A stretch of DNA of 64,000 nucleotides from Seleniibacterium sp963677135. GTDB lineage: Bacteria > Desulfobacterota > Desulfuromonadia > Desulfuromonadales > Geopsychrobacteraceae. The notes below the pieces were generated by a model. It saw only the letters and a program-made list of their open reading frames with translations, was not told where the DNA came from and did no database searches. The stretch lies in the NCBI GenBank assembly GCA_963677135.2, contig CAXXLS010000014.1:372001-436000 (forward strand), read 5' to 3'. This document shows positions 1-8,673 of this stretch, piece after piece. The first letter of the stretch is position 1. Every line of letters begins with the position of its first letter. The translations under genes and the position numbers were made by a program.

Positions 1-630
1 ATGGCGCGGACCTGCGGGGTCATCAACAGCCTGGGAGGGGATGTCATCGGCCTCCAGGAAGTCGACAATCATCATAGCGACGGCGGCAATGACCTTGTTC
101 TGCTCGCCGATCGCACCGGGTTGACGGTCATTCCCGGACCGACCATGCAGAATGAGACCGGCGATTACGGCAATGCACTGCTGACCCGGTTGCCCGTTGC
201 CCGGGTTATCCGTCATGACATCAGTTTCGGTCATTACGAACCCCGGGGGCTGCTGATCGCCGATCTGCGCCATGGCGGCGGCCTGATCAGGGTTGCAGTG
301 ACCCACCTGGGCCTGCGTCCGGCCGAACGTCGCGACCAGGTGCGCAAACTGATGGAACGGCTCCCCACCGCTGACGATGTTCCGCTGATCCTCATGGGAG
401 ACTTCAACGAGTGGCTGTTCTGGGGGCGGCCGCTGCGCTGGCTCCATCGCTACTTCGGCAGGACCTCGTCCCCGGCAACCTTTCCGGCCCGCTGGCCCCT
501 GCTTGCCCTTGATCAGATCCTCGCCCAGCCACCAACGCTGATCAGGAACCGCCGGGTCTTCAGAACGGCACAGGCCCGGCGGGCTTCAGATCACCTGCCG
601 CTGCTTGCCGACCTCCGCTTCCCGCGCTGA
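1..630 (+). CDS. Endonuclease/exonuclease/phosphatase family protein, 5' end cut by window
   Basis: 209 residues are visible and the gene probably begins before the window. The usual N-terminal strand of this fold (a T-Y-N-I-type motif) is missing, and the sequence opens directly at the metal-binding segment GLQEVD (about residues 17-22). The other family hallmarks are present in order: THLGL near residue 101, GDFNEW near residue 132 and the C-terminal SDHLPL near residue 194, which supplies the catalytic Asp-His pair. The enzyme should be a Mg-dependent phosphodiesterase acting on nucleic acid, lipid or phospholipid head groups; relatives beside membrane genes are often called membrane-bound endonucleases. 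The substrate cannot be told. The family call is firm, and the start shown is only the window edge. Confidence 0.85.
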   Translation: MARTCGVINSLGGDVIGLQEVDNHHSDGGNDLVLLADRTGLTVIPGPTMQNETGDYGNALLTRLPVARVIRHDISFGHYEPRGLLIADLRHGGGLIRVAVTHLGLRPAERRDQVRKLMERLPTADDVPLILMGDFNEWLFWGRPLRWLHRYFGRTSSPATFPARWPLLALDQILAQPPTLIRNRRVFRTAQARRASDHLPLLADLRFPR

Positions 631-669
631 CGCCCGCAAGGAAAATCCCGATCCGATGCGATAATCGAC

Positions 670-711
670 AAAAAAAACGGCGGGCCCGAATTGAACCCGT
701 CGTTTTTTTTT
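670..711. terminator. Bidirectional rho-independent terminator
   Basis: An A-tract, a GC stem (ACGGCGGG paired with CCCGTCGT, one G-T wobble) and a T-tract of about nine lie between the convergent exonuclease-like gene and tctC. A-run and T-run flank the stem, so it can stop transcription from both sides. Confidence 0.8.
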
Positions 712-739
712 GCAGCCTTATCAGCAACTCTTGCGATGA

Positions 740-1745
740 CTACATTTTGGCAATGCCAAAGTCTGCAGGATTGTTCTTGCCGGCACCGGAATCCCAGATC
801 AGCCAGGACATCAGGGACCGCCAGTTGTTCATGAATTCACGGGCCTCATCGCCGCTGATACCGAGCACGGTCAGCCCGTTCATGCTTGCATAATTCTTGA
901 ATTTCTCGTCCTTGAGCGCCTCGCCATAGGCATAGGTCAGCTTGTCGACGATGGGCTTGGGAGTCCCCTTTTTGACGAACACGCCATAGAAGAATCCCGA
1001 AGCTTTCATGACATTGTCAAAGGCCGGATTGATCTTGGTGATGTGAGGTACGTCAGGGAGCGTCGGGTTCGGTGAGTTTTTCATGATCGCCAGAGCCCGC
1101 AGGTCGCCGTTTTTAACATACTGGACGGCGGCACCGACAGACAGGCCGCTGACATCGAGCTGGCCGCCGAGCAGGGCGGTCACCAGGGGACCGTCGCCAT
1201 TGAACGCCACGGAATTGAACTCGACCCCTTCAACCTTCTTGATCAGCTTGGAGGTCACCCACGGCTGACCGCCGACGCCACTGATTCCGATTGACAGCTC
1301 ACCCGGCTTTTCCTTGGCGGCCTTGATCAGATCGTCATAGGTCTTGATGGGAGAATCCTTGGGCACAACAATAACAGTGGACCCCTGCACGAACAGCATG
1401 ATCGGGTCAAACTCGTCGTAGCTCAGCTCGGACAGGCCGAGAACCTGGTACAGCTGGGGATTTTCGGCATGGAACATCAGGGTGTAACCATCCGGTTTGG
1501 ATGCATAAACCGCCTGGGCACAAATGGCACCGGTCGCACCGGTCTTGTTGGCCATGATAACGGTCTGCCCGAGGACTTTTTTCAGCCAGGGGCGTCACCA
1601 GGCGCGATACCGTATCAGTTCCCCCGCCGGCACCCCAGGCGATGTAACCGTTGATGGGATGGGACGGATAGTCATCTGCGTTGGCAGTACCAACCAGCAA
1701 AAGTCCAGCAGCAAGAACCAGCGCCAACCATTTCAAGCTTTTCAT
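740..1745 (-). pseudogene. tctC: Tripartite tricarboxylate transporter substrate-binding protein (TctC/Bug family), one frameshift
   Basis: Periplasmic solute-binding subunit of a TTT-type carboxylate transporter. The N-terminal part (from 1745) shows a Sec signal peptide (MKSLKWLALVLAAG... cleaved after NADD/A) and the family motif IAWGAGGGTD. The reading frame is lost at a run of six A on the coding strand (1577-1582) and resumes in the +1 frame as VLGQTVIMANKTGA, running to the normal C-terminus. Removing one A gives 334 residues, the standard family length, with no other damage. It is the last gene of a transport set with tctB and tctA and ends at a strong terminator. Either a sequencing error or a recent inactivation fits. 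The family identity is certain; whether it is functional is not. Confidence 0.85.
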
Positions 1746-1794
1746 GTTCCTCTCTCCTTTGGTTAGAAAACGAGTGAAACTTCCGGAGGCACGA

Positions 1795-2397
1795 TCACCG
1801 GACCGTACCCAGCATCAGTGATTGAAGATACGTCGCCGCCTCTTTGCGGGAGTATTTCAATTCGATATCTCTGGCAATCAGGATATCGGGGCCCAGTTCG
1901 CTGCTCTCGATATCCTCGTTGATTTTCGCAAAAACGGTTTCAGGGTCCGCCGCCGCGAAACTTTTCAGAAAAATCTCCGGAAAATCCCTGACCAGCTCCC
2001 GGTAGTATCCCCTGCGTCCGGCATCGGTCAGCAGCCGGGCCGCTTCGTCATTCTCGGGACCAAACATGACCACCAGTAACTCCCGGCAGGGAACCCTGAT
2101 GTCGTAGGCCCGCCCCTCTTGACTGGCCGTCTGATATTCCTTTTCGGCAAATTGCCCGAAGCGCAGCATGGCCCGGGCGTGGATACGGCGCCACGGATGG
2201 GTGGTGAAGAGCCGAAAACGAACAGTCATATAAATGGCGACCACCAGGAACGGGAGGTAAAGCAGCCAGGAGACCGGGGGATGAAGCAGATTGATCCCGA
2301 TTCCGGTCATAACGACCGTCACGATGGACACCCAACCGAACCCCAGATACCAGGAAATGCGAAAATCCACCTTGTCCTCCATTGCCAGGACGTTCAT
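1795..2397 (-). CDS. Small membrane protein of unknown function coupled to tctA
   Basis: 200-residue protein whose ATG overlaps the tctA stop codon (ATGA, 2394-2397), so it is translationally coupled to the transporter. Two hydrophobic segments lie at about residues 18-36 (WVSIVTVVMTGIGINLL) and 43-60 (WLLYLPFLVVAIYMTVRF), followed by a charged, soluble C-terminal part of about 140 residues. The soluble part is rich in Glu, Arg and Ala and has no motif I recognise. Position between tctA and tctC suggests an accessory role in transport or membrane tethering, but that is only inference. The gene is intact, unlike its two neighbours. The start at MNVLAMEDK was chosen because of the overlap; the same frame is open further upstream only because of the tctA frameshift. 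Confidence 0.7.
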   Translation of the reverse strand: MNVLAMEDKVDFRISWYLGFGWVSIVTVVMTGIGINLLHPPVSWLLYLPFLVVAIYMTVRFRLFTTHPWRRIHARAMLRFGQFAEKEYQTASQEGRAYDIRVPCRELLVVMFGPENDEAARLLTDAGRRGYYRELVRDFPEIFLKSFAAADPETVFAKINEDIESSELGPDILIARDIELKYSRKEAATYLQSLMLGTVR

Positions 2398-3904
2398 TGC
2401 GATTTTCCGAACAGTTTGCACAGGCCGGTCATCATTTTCGGACTCGATACGATGACGGTCATGATCATCAGCGCGAGAATCACCAGGGGAACCGGATTGC
2501 TGACCATCCCCAGAAAAAAATCCGGGGCACTGCCGCGCGCAAGCTGGATGCCGCGACGATAGTTTTCGTCGATGATCGGGGTCAGAATAACCCCCAGGAC
2601 CAGTGGCGCTACGGGATAATCGTAGCGTTTCATGAGATACCCCAGGATTCCGAAGCCGATCATCCAGTAGATGTCGGTGATGCTGTTCTGGATGGAATAG
2701 CCGCCGACGAAGGTCAGGACCACGATGATCGGAATGATGTAGGGCTTGGGAACCTCGACGATCTTGCTGAAGGCGCGGATGCCGGTCATGCCCCAGACAT
2801 AGAGGAAGATGTTGGCGATAACCAGAGAACCGACGACAAACCAGAAGAACTCCGGCTGTTCGCGCATCAGCATGGGTCCTGGGCGCAGACCGTGAATGAT
2901 CAGGGCCCCGATCAGGACCGCCGTCACCGAATCGCCCGGGATCCCCAGGGTCATCATCGGCACGAAGGCCCCGCCGATGGCGGCGTTGGCCGCCGCTTTC
3001 CGGAGCGATCAGCCCCTGGTAGGCCCCCTGACCGAAGGGCTTGGGATAGGGGTTCTTGACGGTTCCGCTTGGCATGATCGTAGGCCATCAGCGCAGCGAT
3101 ATCGCCCCCGGTTCCCGGCAGAGCGCCGACCACCACGCCGATCACCGACGCCCTGACAGTCAGGAACATGTTGTCCCAGACCGCCGTCCATTCCGGGGTG
3201 ATCCTGGAGATACTCTGCTTGACGGCCTTGGCCTTGGTCTGGAGCTGCATCAAGGTTTCGGAAATTCCGAAGGTCCCGATCATGACGATGACGAAATGAA
3301 TGCCGCCCAGCAGGTTCAGGGTGCCGAAGGTCATGCGCCCCTGCCCGGTTTCCGGGTCCATGCCGATAAGACCGACGATGATCCCGATAAAGGCTGCGAT
3401 CAGCGCCTTCACCATGCTCCCTTCCGCCAGGTTGCCGACCAGGAACAGGGCCATGAAGGCGAGAAGGAAATAATCCCTGGCCTGGAAAATCAAGGCCAGT
3501 TCGGCGATCAGCGGGGCGCACAGGGCGAGAATGATAATCCCGAGAAAATTCCCGATGACGGCCTGAGTCGTCGAGAGCCCCATGGCCTGTCCGGCCATCC
3601 CCATTTTGGCCAGGGGGTAGCCGTCAAAGGTGGAGGCGACGGCGGCCGGCGCACCCGGAATGTTAAGGAGAATCCCGGCCCGGGCACCGCCGTAGACGCC
3701 GCCGGTATAGATGCCGACCATCACCGCCAGAGCGGGCAGCACATCCCACGAAAAAGTAAAAGAGATCAGCAGCGAAACGGCCATGGTGACGGACAGCCCG
3801 GGAATGGCCCCGACATAAAGTCCGACCAGGGTTCCGCCGGCGACCCATCCGACCAGCCCGAGACTCATAAAGGGCTGAAGAAAACCTTCCAATCCTGTGT
3901 ACAT
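2394..3904 (-). pseudogene. tctA: Tripartite tricarboxylate transporter large permease TctA, two frameshifts
   Basis: Large membrane subunit of the TTT carboxylate transporter. The N-terminal frame (from 3904) carries the TctA signature GLYVGAIPGLSVTMA and GVYGGARAGILLNIPGAP. The frame breaks at the CC at 3061-3062, continues as VKNPYPKPFGQGAYQGLIAPES, breaks again at 2993-2994, and continues as PMMTLGIPGDS to the end. Each break is one extra base. Without the two bases the gene would be 502 codons with unbroken TctA similarity, the normal length. The 3' end overlaps the next gene by four bases. Two independent insertions in one gene plus one in tctC could mean the transporter is dead, or that this stretch is badly sequenced; the codons otherwise show no decay. 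Confidence 0.85.
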
Positions 3905-3924
3905 AATGACGACCTCCAGTCGAC

Positions 3925-4413
3925 TTACGGCAGAACAACCTGGAACAAGGTTGAAAAGATCAGGTACAGAACCCCCAGAACGCCCGCCGAGACCAGGATT
4001 TTCAGCAGCAGCTTCTTCGGTTCAAGCAGGTACATGGTGGAAACCAGAAACAGAAAGGTGGCCGGAATGAAATGCAGAGGTTCCAGGATAAATCCGTAAA
4101 GGGTCAGCGTGATCAGTAGAATCACCACGTCACGATCGAAGAGATGATGCATCAGGTCGGCAAAGGTCCCTTCCCGGTAGCCCTTGCGAAAATACTGAAC
4201 GGCGGTTCCCAGAATCATCAGGATGGTGCAGCCGCCCACCAACTGCGGGATACTGCCGGGACCCGCGTTCACGCCCTGAAAAACGCCTTCGCTTTGTAAG
4301 GAATCGATAAAAAGTGCGACCACGATGATGAAGAGCAGCAGCAGCATCTTGTATTCACCTTGAGGCTTGTCGTGATCGGGGACAATCGAGCCGTCTTTCG
4401 CATGTTCCATCAT
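3925..4413 (-). CDS. tctB: Tripartite tricarboxylate transporter small permease TctB
   Basis: 162-residue membrane protein with four hydrophobic segments (about residues 23-40, 62-80, 95-118 and 135-158), the size and topology of TctB, the small subunit that pairs with TctA. It lies 20 bases upstream of tctA in the usual tctB-tctA-tctC order of this transporter type. The start at 4413 is preferred because AGAGGG sits six bases upstream; a TTG two codons earlier is less likely. The hydrophilic 20-residue N-terminus is cytoplasmic-looking. It is intact, in contrast to tctA and tctC. Expected role: uptake of the carboxylic acid handled by the enzymes upstream. Confidence 0.85.
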   Translation of the reverse strand: MMEHAKDGSIVPDHDKPQGEYKMLLLLFIIVVALFIDSLQSEGVFQGVNAGPGSIPQLVGGCTILMILGTAVQYFRKGYREGTFADLMHHLFDRDVVILLITLTLYGFILEPLHFIPATFLFLVSTMYLLEPKKLLLKILVSAGVLGVLYLIFSTLFQVVLP

Positions 4414-4554
4414 AATCAACCCTCTTTAAAAGCCAGGTCCTGCCAGGGAAAAACAGGACGTTTCAGTTTTAATTGCGAAAAAGCCTTTAAGGCCCCTGTC
4501 AACCGGCATGCGCCACCTTCGACGCAGGAGGGGGACCGATAAAAGCGGCTTCCG

Positions 4555-5529
4555 TTAAATCTCCACCACCATCTTGATACAGTCCGGACGGGAAAAATCT
4601 CCCATCCGGTCATGTAATTGTTCCAAAGGAAATTTGACCGAAAGCAAGGGCGCCAGGTTGAGTTGATGTTGTTGCAGAAGCTTGATTGTTTGAGGAAATT
4701 CATCGGTATAGATCATGGAACCGAGGATATCCAGTTCCTTGCGGACAATCGTTGCCGCAGGGATCTGGCTGCCCTGGCTGGGCAGGCCGAGCACCACGAT
4801 TCTCGCCGCCGGGGCCGCCAGCTCGATGGCCTGAGTCAGACCGGGAGCTGCGCCGCTGGTTTCATAGATCACGTTAAAACCGCTCGCGACAGGATCCTCC
4901 GGGCGCATCACATGTTTCGCTCCCAGCTGCCGGGCCAGTTCCAGGCGTCCCTCTTCAAGATCGCAGGCAGTGACCTCCGCTCCGGCCTGTACCGCCAGTT
5001 GCAGGGTCAGCAGACCGATCAGTCCTGCCCCGAGGACAAGAACCTGGTCTCCAGACTGACAGGCTCCGCGCCGGTGGGCATGAACGGCAACGGCAAGGGG
5101 CTCGGCAAGGACGGCATCGTCGTCACTGATATCGTCTGGCAGGGGCCACACATAAGAGGCCGGGACTTTGACGTAATCGGCAAAAACCCCGTGACAATCG
5201 ATCCCGAGACGAATTTTTTCCGAACAGATATTGGCATGACCGGTCCGGCAGAGTTCACAAACCCCGCAGGAGAAATTGGGCTGGACTGTAACACGCTGGC
5301 CGAGCGCGAGGTTCTCGACCTCCGCCCCCAGTTCCTCGACGCGACCGATCATTTCATGACCGGGAATGACCGGCATAGGGACATCGTACCTGCCGTGATA
5401 CAGCGCATTGTCAGATCCGCAGATCCCGGCCAGCGTAACTCTGAGCAGCACCTCTCCCCGCCCCGGGATCGGCCTGGGAGCCTCTCCCATCTGAATCTGC
5501 CCGGCTTCTAAAAGCATCGCAGCCTGCAT
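4555..5529 (-). CDS. Zinc-dependent medium-chain alcohol/polyol dehydrogenase
   Basis: 324-residue MDR-superfamily NAD(P)-dependent dehydrogenase. The catalytic zinc site is visible as GICGSDNALYHG (Cys near residue 37) and GHEMIGRVEELG (His-Glu near 57-58). The structural-zinc loop has four Cys in CGVCELCRTGHANIC, and the Rossmann motif is VLGAGLIGLLTLQ near residue 165. It is closest in pattern to sorbitol, threonine and butanediol dehydrogenases, but the substrate is not readable. It is the first gene after a promoter carrying the shared GTATA-N6-TATAC element (5577-5613) and is followed at 142 bases by tctB. In this regulon it would oxidise or reduce a hydroxy/keto intermediate. The AGAGG Shine-Dalgarno upstream of 5529 supports the start. 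Confidence 0.85.
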   Translation of the reverse strand: MQAAMLLEAGQIQMGEAPRPIPGRGEVLLRVTLAGICGSDNALYHGRYDVPMPVIPGHEMIGRVEELGAEVENLALGQRVTVQPNFSCGVCELCRTGHANICSEKIRLGIDCHGVFADYVKVPASYVWPLPDDISDDDAVLAEPLAVAVHAHRRGACQSGDQVLVLGAGLIGLLTLQLAVQAGAEVTACDLEEGRLELARQLGAKHVMRPEDPVASGFNVIYETSGAAPGLTQAIELAAPAARIVVLGLPSQGSQIPAATIVRKELDILGSMIYTDEFPQTIKLLQQHQLNLAPLLSVKFPLEQLHDRMGDFSRPDCIKMVVEI

Positions 5530-5576
5530 AATAAAACCTCTCTTCCCAAGACAATCAACATAATTAAAGATTAGAT

Positions 5577-5613
5577 GTATACATATCTATACTTTTATCT
5601 GCACGAATGTCAA
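5577..5613 (-). promoter_or_regulatory. Promoter with GntR-type operator, upstream of the dehydrogenase-tct operon
   Basis: On the minus strand TTGACA (5613-5608) is followed after 16 bases by TATAGAT, which lies inside the imperfect palindrome GTATAGATATGTATAC (5592-5577). The -10 and operator overlap, so a bound repressor would block polymerase. The same arrangement occurs at 8558-8593 and 16904-16939, with a related one at 21611-21639. Confidence 0.7.
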
Positions 5614-5955
5614 CCCAAAAATCGACCCGAGCAAAACATTGTTATCTGAAGGAGGGAATCCTATCCTATGGGAATATGATGATTTACCGGACTCGTCATG
5701 AGACAAGGCAGAAAGTCGCCAGCAAAGATGAGGAAAAAATATAATACCGTCATTCATTTCAAACTGGAGGGCGGAAAGAACGGAGGATTCCCCTCCCGGC
5801 AAGGAGATCGGGATTGTTGGGAGGATTTTCGAAACACAGAGATTGTCCTTACAGCCAGGACAGAAAACAGCCCAGAGGAGCAGACGAACAGCCCTGGACA
5901 CACCCGGCGAAGCTCTGCAGACGGGTTCATTGGTGATTGAACATCAGGAGGGTGC

Positions 5956-5980
5956 GCGCCTCCCCCGGCGGGGGAGGCGC
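5956..5980 (-). terminator. Strong GC hairpin downstream of the cupin gene
   Basis: Perfect 11-bp stem, GCGCCTCCCCC paired with GGGGGAGGCGC around a GGC loop, 31 bases past the cupin stop codon. There is no T-run, so it may be a stabilising or rho-assisted element and not a classic terminator. The rest of the gap 5614-6010 shows no gene I can support. Confidence 0.5.
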
Positions 5981-6010
5981 ATCAAAGACCTGTCAGGACC
6001 GCCTGAACGA

Positions 6011-6409
6011 TCAACTTTTCGCATCCGGCGGAAGAAAGTTGGACGGCGGCGAATACAGCCAGGCAAAGCGGAACGGTTTGTCATTCTGATTGGTATGGGA
6101 ATGGGGCACACCCTTGGGAATGAACTGCCATTGGCCGGGCTTGCAGTCGATGACATCCTTGTCGGTGATCAGTTGCCCTTCCCCTTCCAGGATAATATTG
6201 ATTTCCTCGGCATCCGGATGAACATGCAATGGTTCGGTACGCCCTTTTTCAAAGGTCGCCAAACCACCCTTGAACTGATCCGCTTTGACAACATCATCAT
6301 CGAGCAGCCTGACGATCTCACGCAGGCTCCCTTCCTCAAGAGTTCCGCGCATGGAAATTTTACCCATTTCCGATGGCGTAATATTGATGGCTCTCTTCTC
6401 TTCACTCAT
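6011..6409 (-). CDS. Single-domain cupin protein
   Basis: 132-residue small beta-barrel protein. The first cupin motif reads HVHPDAEEINIILEGEG (about residues 76-92), with metal-ligand candidates His-His-Glu. The second motif reads PGQWQFIPKGVPHSHTN, with the final His near residue 115. Such cupins serve as isomerases, dioxygenases or ligand-binding proteins; nothing here decides between these. It lies 150 bases downstream of the ThDP enzyme and probably shares its transcript, ending at the GC hairpin at 5956-5980. A metal-dependent isomerase or decarboxylase step on the product of the neighbouring enzymes is possible. The family call is firm, the function open. Confidence 0.8.
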   Translation of the reverse strand: MSEEKRAINITPSEMGKISMRGTLEEGSLREIVRLLDDDVVKADQFKGGLATFEKGRTEPLHVHPDAEEINIILEGEGQLITDKDVIDCKPGQWQFIPKGVPHSHTNQNDKPFRFAWLYSPPSNFLPPDAKS

Positions 6410-6562
6410 GACCAGGCACTCCTCTCAACGTGTAAAAGTTAAAACTTCCGTCATAGCAACAGCAGGTGATCAACAGCACATTATGAACAGGCAGGAAAGC
6501 GACTCAGACATTTTTCCTGCTGTCCGGCGGAGCCAAAGAACGCTCTGCCCGGGCCACCCTCA

Positions 6563-8311
6563 TCAATCGGTACTGGCGTGATGAATCTTCCGATCCGGTG
6601 AGTAGATGTCCATAATATTCCAATGCCCGGCCGTAGGGGTTGGAACATTCTGCATCTGCACATCGATAACCGTCGGCTTGCCCGAACGAACCGCTTCCTC
6701 CAGGGCCGGCTTGAAATCTTCGGCCTTGCTGATTTTGACACCGACGGCACCAAATCCCCGAGCGACAGTGGCGTAGTCGGGAACGCCTTTTTGAAACAGG
6801 GTGCCGAAGGTTGTCCCGAAATGAGCTTTTTCCAGGCCGGCGATCACTCCGAAGGCGTTATTGTTCATAATCACCCAGATCGCCGGGATACCCTCCTCTA
6901 CGGCGGTCGCCAGCAGGGCCGGATTCTGGCCGAAACCGCCATCTCCCACCAGGGACACCACAACCCGGTCAGGTTCGGCGACCTTGGCGCCAAGGGCCGC
7001 AGGGGCGCCGAACCCCATGGTGGCAAAACCTCCGGGAGCGAGGACAGTGCCAGGCTCATAAATCGGGAACTGCTGGCCGACTCCGTTCTTGTTCCAGCCG
7101 ACATCGGTGGTGATGATGGCGTTTTTCGGCAGAACCTCGCGAACCTCGGCAAGGATCCGCTCAGGACGCATGGGGAAAGCGTCACTGCCGACATGCGTGC
7201 GGTTCAGCTCTGCAAACTCACGTCGGTTTTCGGCAATCTCCGCCACCAGGACATCGTTTTTTCTCCCCTCCGGGTAAAGCCGCCTGGCGACCCGGGTGAG
7301 AACGGTCAGTGCCTCTTTGAGATCGGCGACGACCCCGATTTCTACGGGAAAATTCAGGCCGATTTCCCGGGCCTCGATATCGACATGAATCAATTTCGTC
7401 GGCGGGATATTGAAAGTATAACCGGGCTCCCAAGAACTGCTGTCGGCTTCGGCAAAGCGGGTCCCCAGGGCCATGATGTAATCGGCGTTCAGACATTTGC
7501 CGTTGATAAACTCGGTACCCCAGAAGCCGGCCATACCCAGCGTCAGGGGATGATCATCCGGCAGTGCGCCCTTGCCCATGGTGGTATAGCTGACCGGCAG
7601 ACAGAGGTGCTCGACAAACTCCCGCAGTTCGGGGGCGGCTCCCGCCAGCATAATGCCGCCACCCACGTGAAGCAGAGGCGCCTTGGCTTCGGCCAGGGCG
7701 GTGACAATGCGCTCCGCCGTTTGCTCATTCATGGACGGCTTGTCAAGGCTCTTGGTGTTGTTCTGCAGTCGGGCAAACAGTGCGGTGTCAATTTTTCTGG
7801 AAAAAATATCCATCGGTACATCCACCAGCACCGGGCCGGGCTGACCGCTTTCCGCCAGCTGGAAGGCCTTTTCCATGATTTCGGGCAGATGTTCGGGCCT
7901 CTCGACCCGCCAGGCGCGCTTGACGAAGGGCCGGAAAATCTCGAACTGGGCGGCATCCGCATGCATACAGACTTCCTGCTGCCCGTTTTTCCCGTAGAAG
8001 TGGGTGGGCACGTCACCGGCGATGACGACCATGGGGGTACAGTCGAGAGCCGCATTGGCTACCCCGGTCACGGCATTGGTCATACCCGGGCCCAGGTGGG
8101 ACAGCACGACCGCCGCCTTGTGCGTCACCCGGGCGTAGCCGTCGGCGGCATGGGCCGCAATCTGCTCGTGACGAACATTGATAAACTTGATTGAACTTTT
8201 GTCGAGAGCCGCCAGGACGGCAATATTGGTATGTCCGCAAAGACCGAAGATATGCTCCACTCCACGATCTTCCAGATAACTGACCAGCTGTTCCGAAACA
8301 AGTTTCTGCAT
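6563..8311 (-). CDS. Thiamine-diphosphate-dependent enzyme of the acetolactate synthase/pyruvate oxidase family
   Basis: 582-residue three-domain ThDP enzyme. The pyrimidine-binding domain carries the catalytic Glu in NVRHEQIAAHAADGYAR (about residues 45-60), and the C-terminal domain carries GDGGFGQNPALLA followed by NNNAFG, the metal-ThDP motif. The Glu argues against glyoxylate carboligase, which lacks it. Candidate activities are 2-oxo acid decarboxylase, carboligase or oxidase. The 8311 ATG is chosen because GAGGAG lies seven bases before it; two ATGs just upstream have no spacing for it. It is transcribed from the operator-bearing promoter near 8558-8593 with a leader of about 250 bases, and probably continues into the cupin gene. 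Within the regulon it could use pyruvate or another 2-oxo acid from the lyase step. Confidence 0.85.
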   Translation of the reverse strand: MQKLVSEQLVSYLEDRGVEHIFGLCGHTNIAVLAALDKSSIKFINVRHEQIAAHAADGYARVTHKAAVVLSHLGPGMTNAVTGVANAALDCTPMVVIAGDVPTHFYGKNGQQEVCMHADAAQFEIFRPFVKRAWRVERPEHLPEIMEKAFQLAESGQPGPVLVDVPMDIFSRKIDTALFARLQNNTKSLDKPSMNEQTAERIVTALAEAKAPLLHVGGGIMLAGAAPELREFVEHLCLPVSYTTMGKGALPDDHPLTLGMAGFWGTEFINGKCLNADYIMALGTRFAEADSSSWEPGYTFNIPPTKLIHVDIEAREIGLNFPVEIGVVADLKEALTVLTRVARRLYPEGRKNDVLVAEIAENRREFAELNRTHVGSDAFPMRPERILAEVREVLPKNAIITTDVGWNKNGVGQQFPIYEPGTVLAPGGFATMGFGAPAALGAKVAEPDRVVVSLVGDGGFGQNPALLATAVEEGIPAIWVIMNNNAFGVIAGLEKAHFGTTFGTLFQKGVPDYATVARGFGAVGVKISKAEDFKPALEEAVRSGKPTVIDVQMQNVPTPTAGHWNIMDIYSPDRKIHHASTD

Positions 8312-8557
8312 TTTCATCTCCTCGATATTTAGACAGATCATCATCGCCATGCCCTCCCGAGCGTGGCAGGTCACATCGGGCTGGCGCGAAGGATTCTAAA
8401 TTTCATGCATTCCTGACCAGATTTGCACAGGTATCGGTAAAGCAACGGAACAAACAGACCCTCAGCCTGTCGGCAACTCTCCCGAAGAATCAGAACAATT
8501 TTATAAACACGCGACAACAGAACAGGGTACAGAACAACCTGTCCATTTAATATAGTT
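8312..8557 (-). other. Long leader of the ThDP gene, no recognised RNA element
   Basis: About 250 bases lie between the operator-bearing promoter and the ThDP start. It includes GC-rich segments that could pair, but I could not match it to a TPP, glycine or cobalamin riboswitch core. No reliable ORF is seen. Confidence 0.35.
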
Positions 8558-8593
8558 GTATATATCTCTATACATTCAACCTGATCCTGTCAA
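8558..8593 (-). promoter_or_regulatory. Promoter with GntR-type operator, upstream of the ThDP-cupin operon
   Basis: Minus strand: TTGACA (8593-8588), 15 bases, then TATAGAG within GTATAGAGATATATAC (8573-8558). This has the same layout as the elements at 5577-5613 and 16904-16939, with the -10 inside the palindrome. Confidence 0.7.
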
Positions 8594-8673
8594 CAAAAAA
8601 GCTTTTTTACCAAACTAAAAAAACACCCTCTTGCCAGAGACCGGTCAAACACCGTTTCTCAGCACATTCCCTT

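Noticed and set aside
1795..3075. 426-codon frame spanning the end of tctA and the next gene
   Set aside because: It is a composite caused by a tctA frameshift; only the last 200 codons are a real separate gene.
2119..5511. Long plus-strand frames opposite tctA, tctB and the dehydrogenase
   Set aside because: They are shadow frames of the minus-strand genes with Gln/His/Asp-rich sequence and no homology.
5614..6010. Plus- and minus-strand frames between the dehydrogenase and the cupin
   Set aside because: Both are without Shine-Dalgarno, overlap each other and contain a hairpin; no family match.
8312..8557. TPP or glycine riboswitch in the ThDP gene leader
   Set aside because: Only short fragments such as CTGAG or GGGAGAG occur; the rest of the core is absent.
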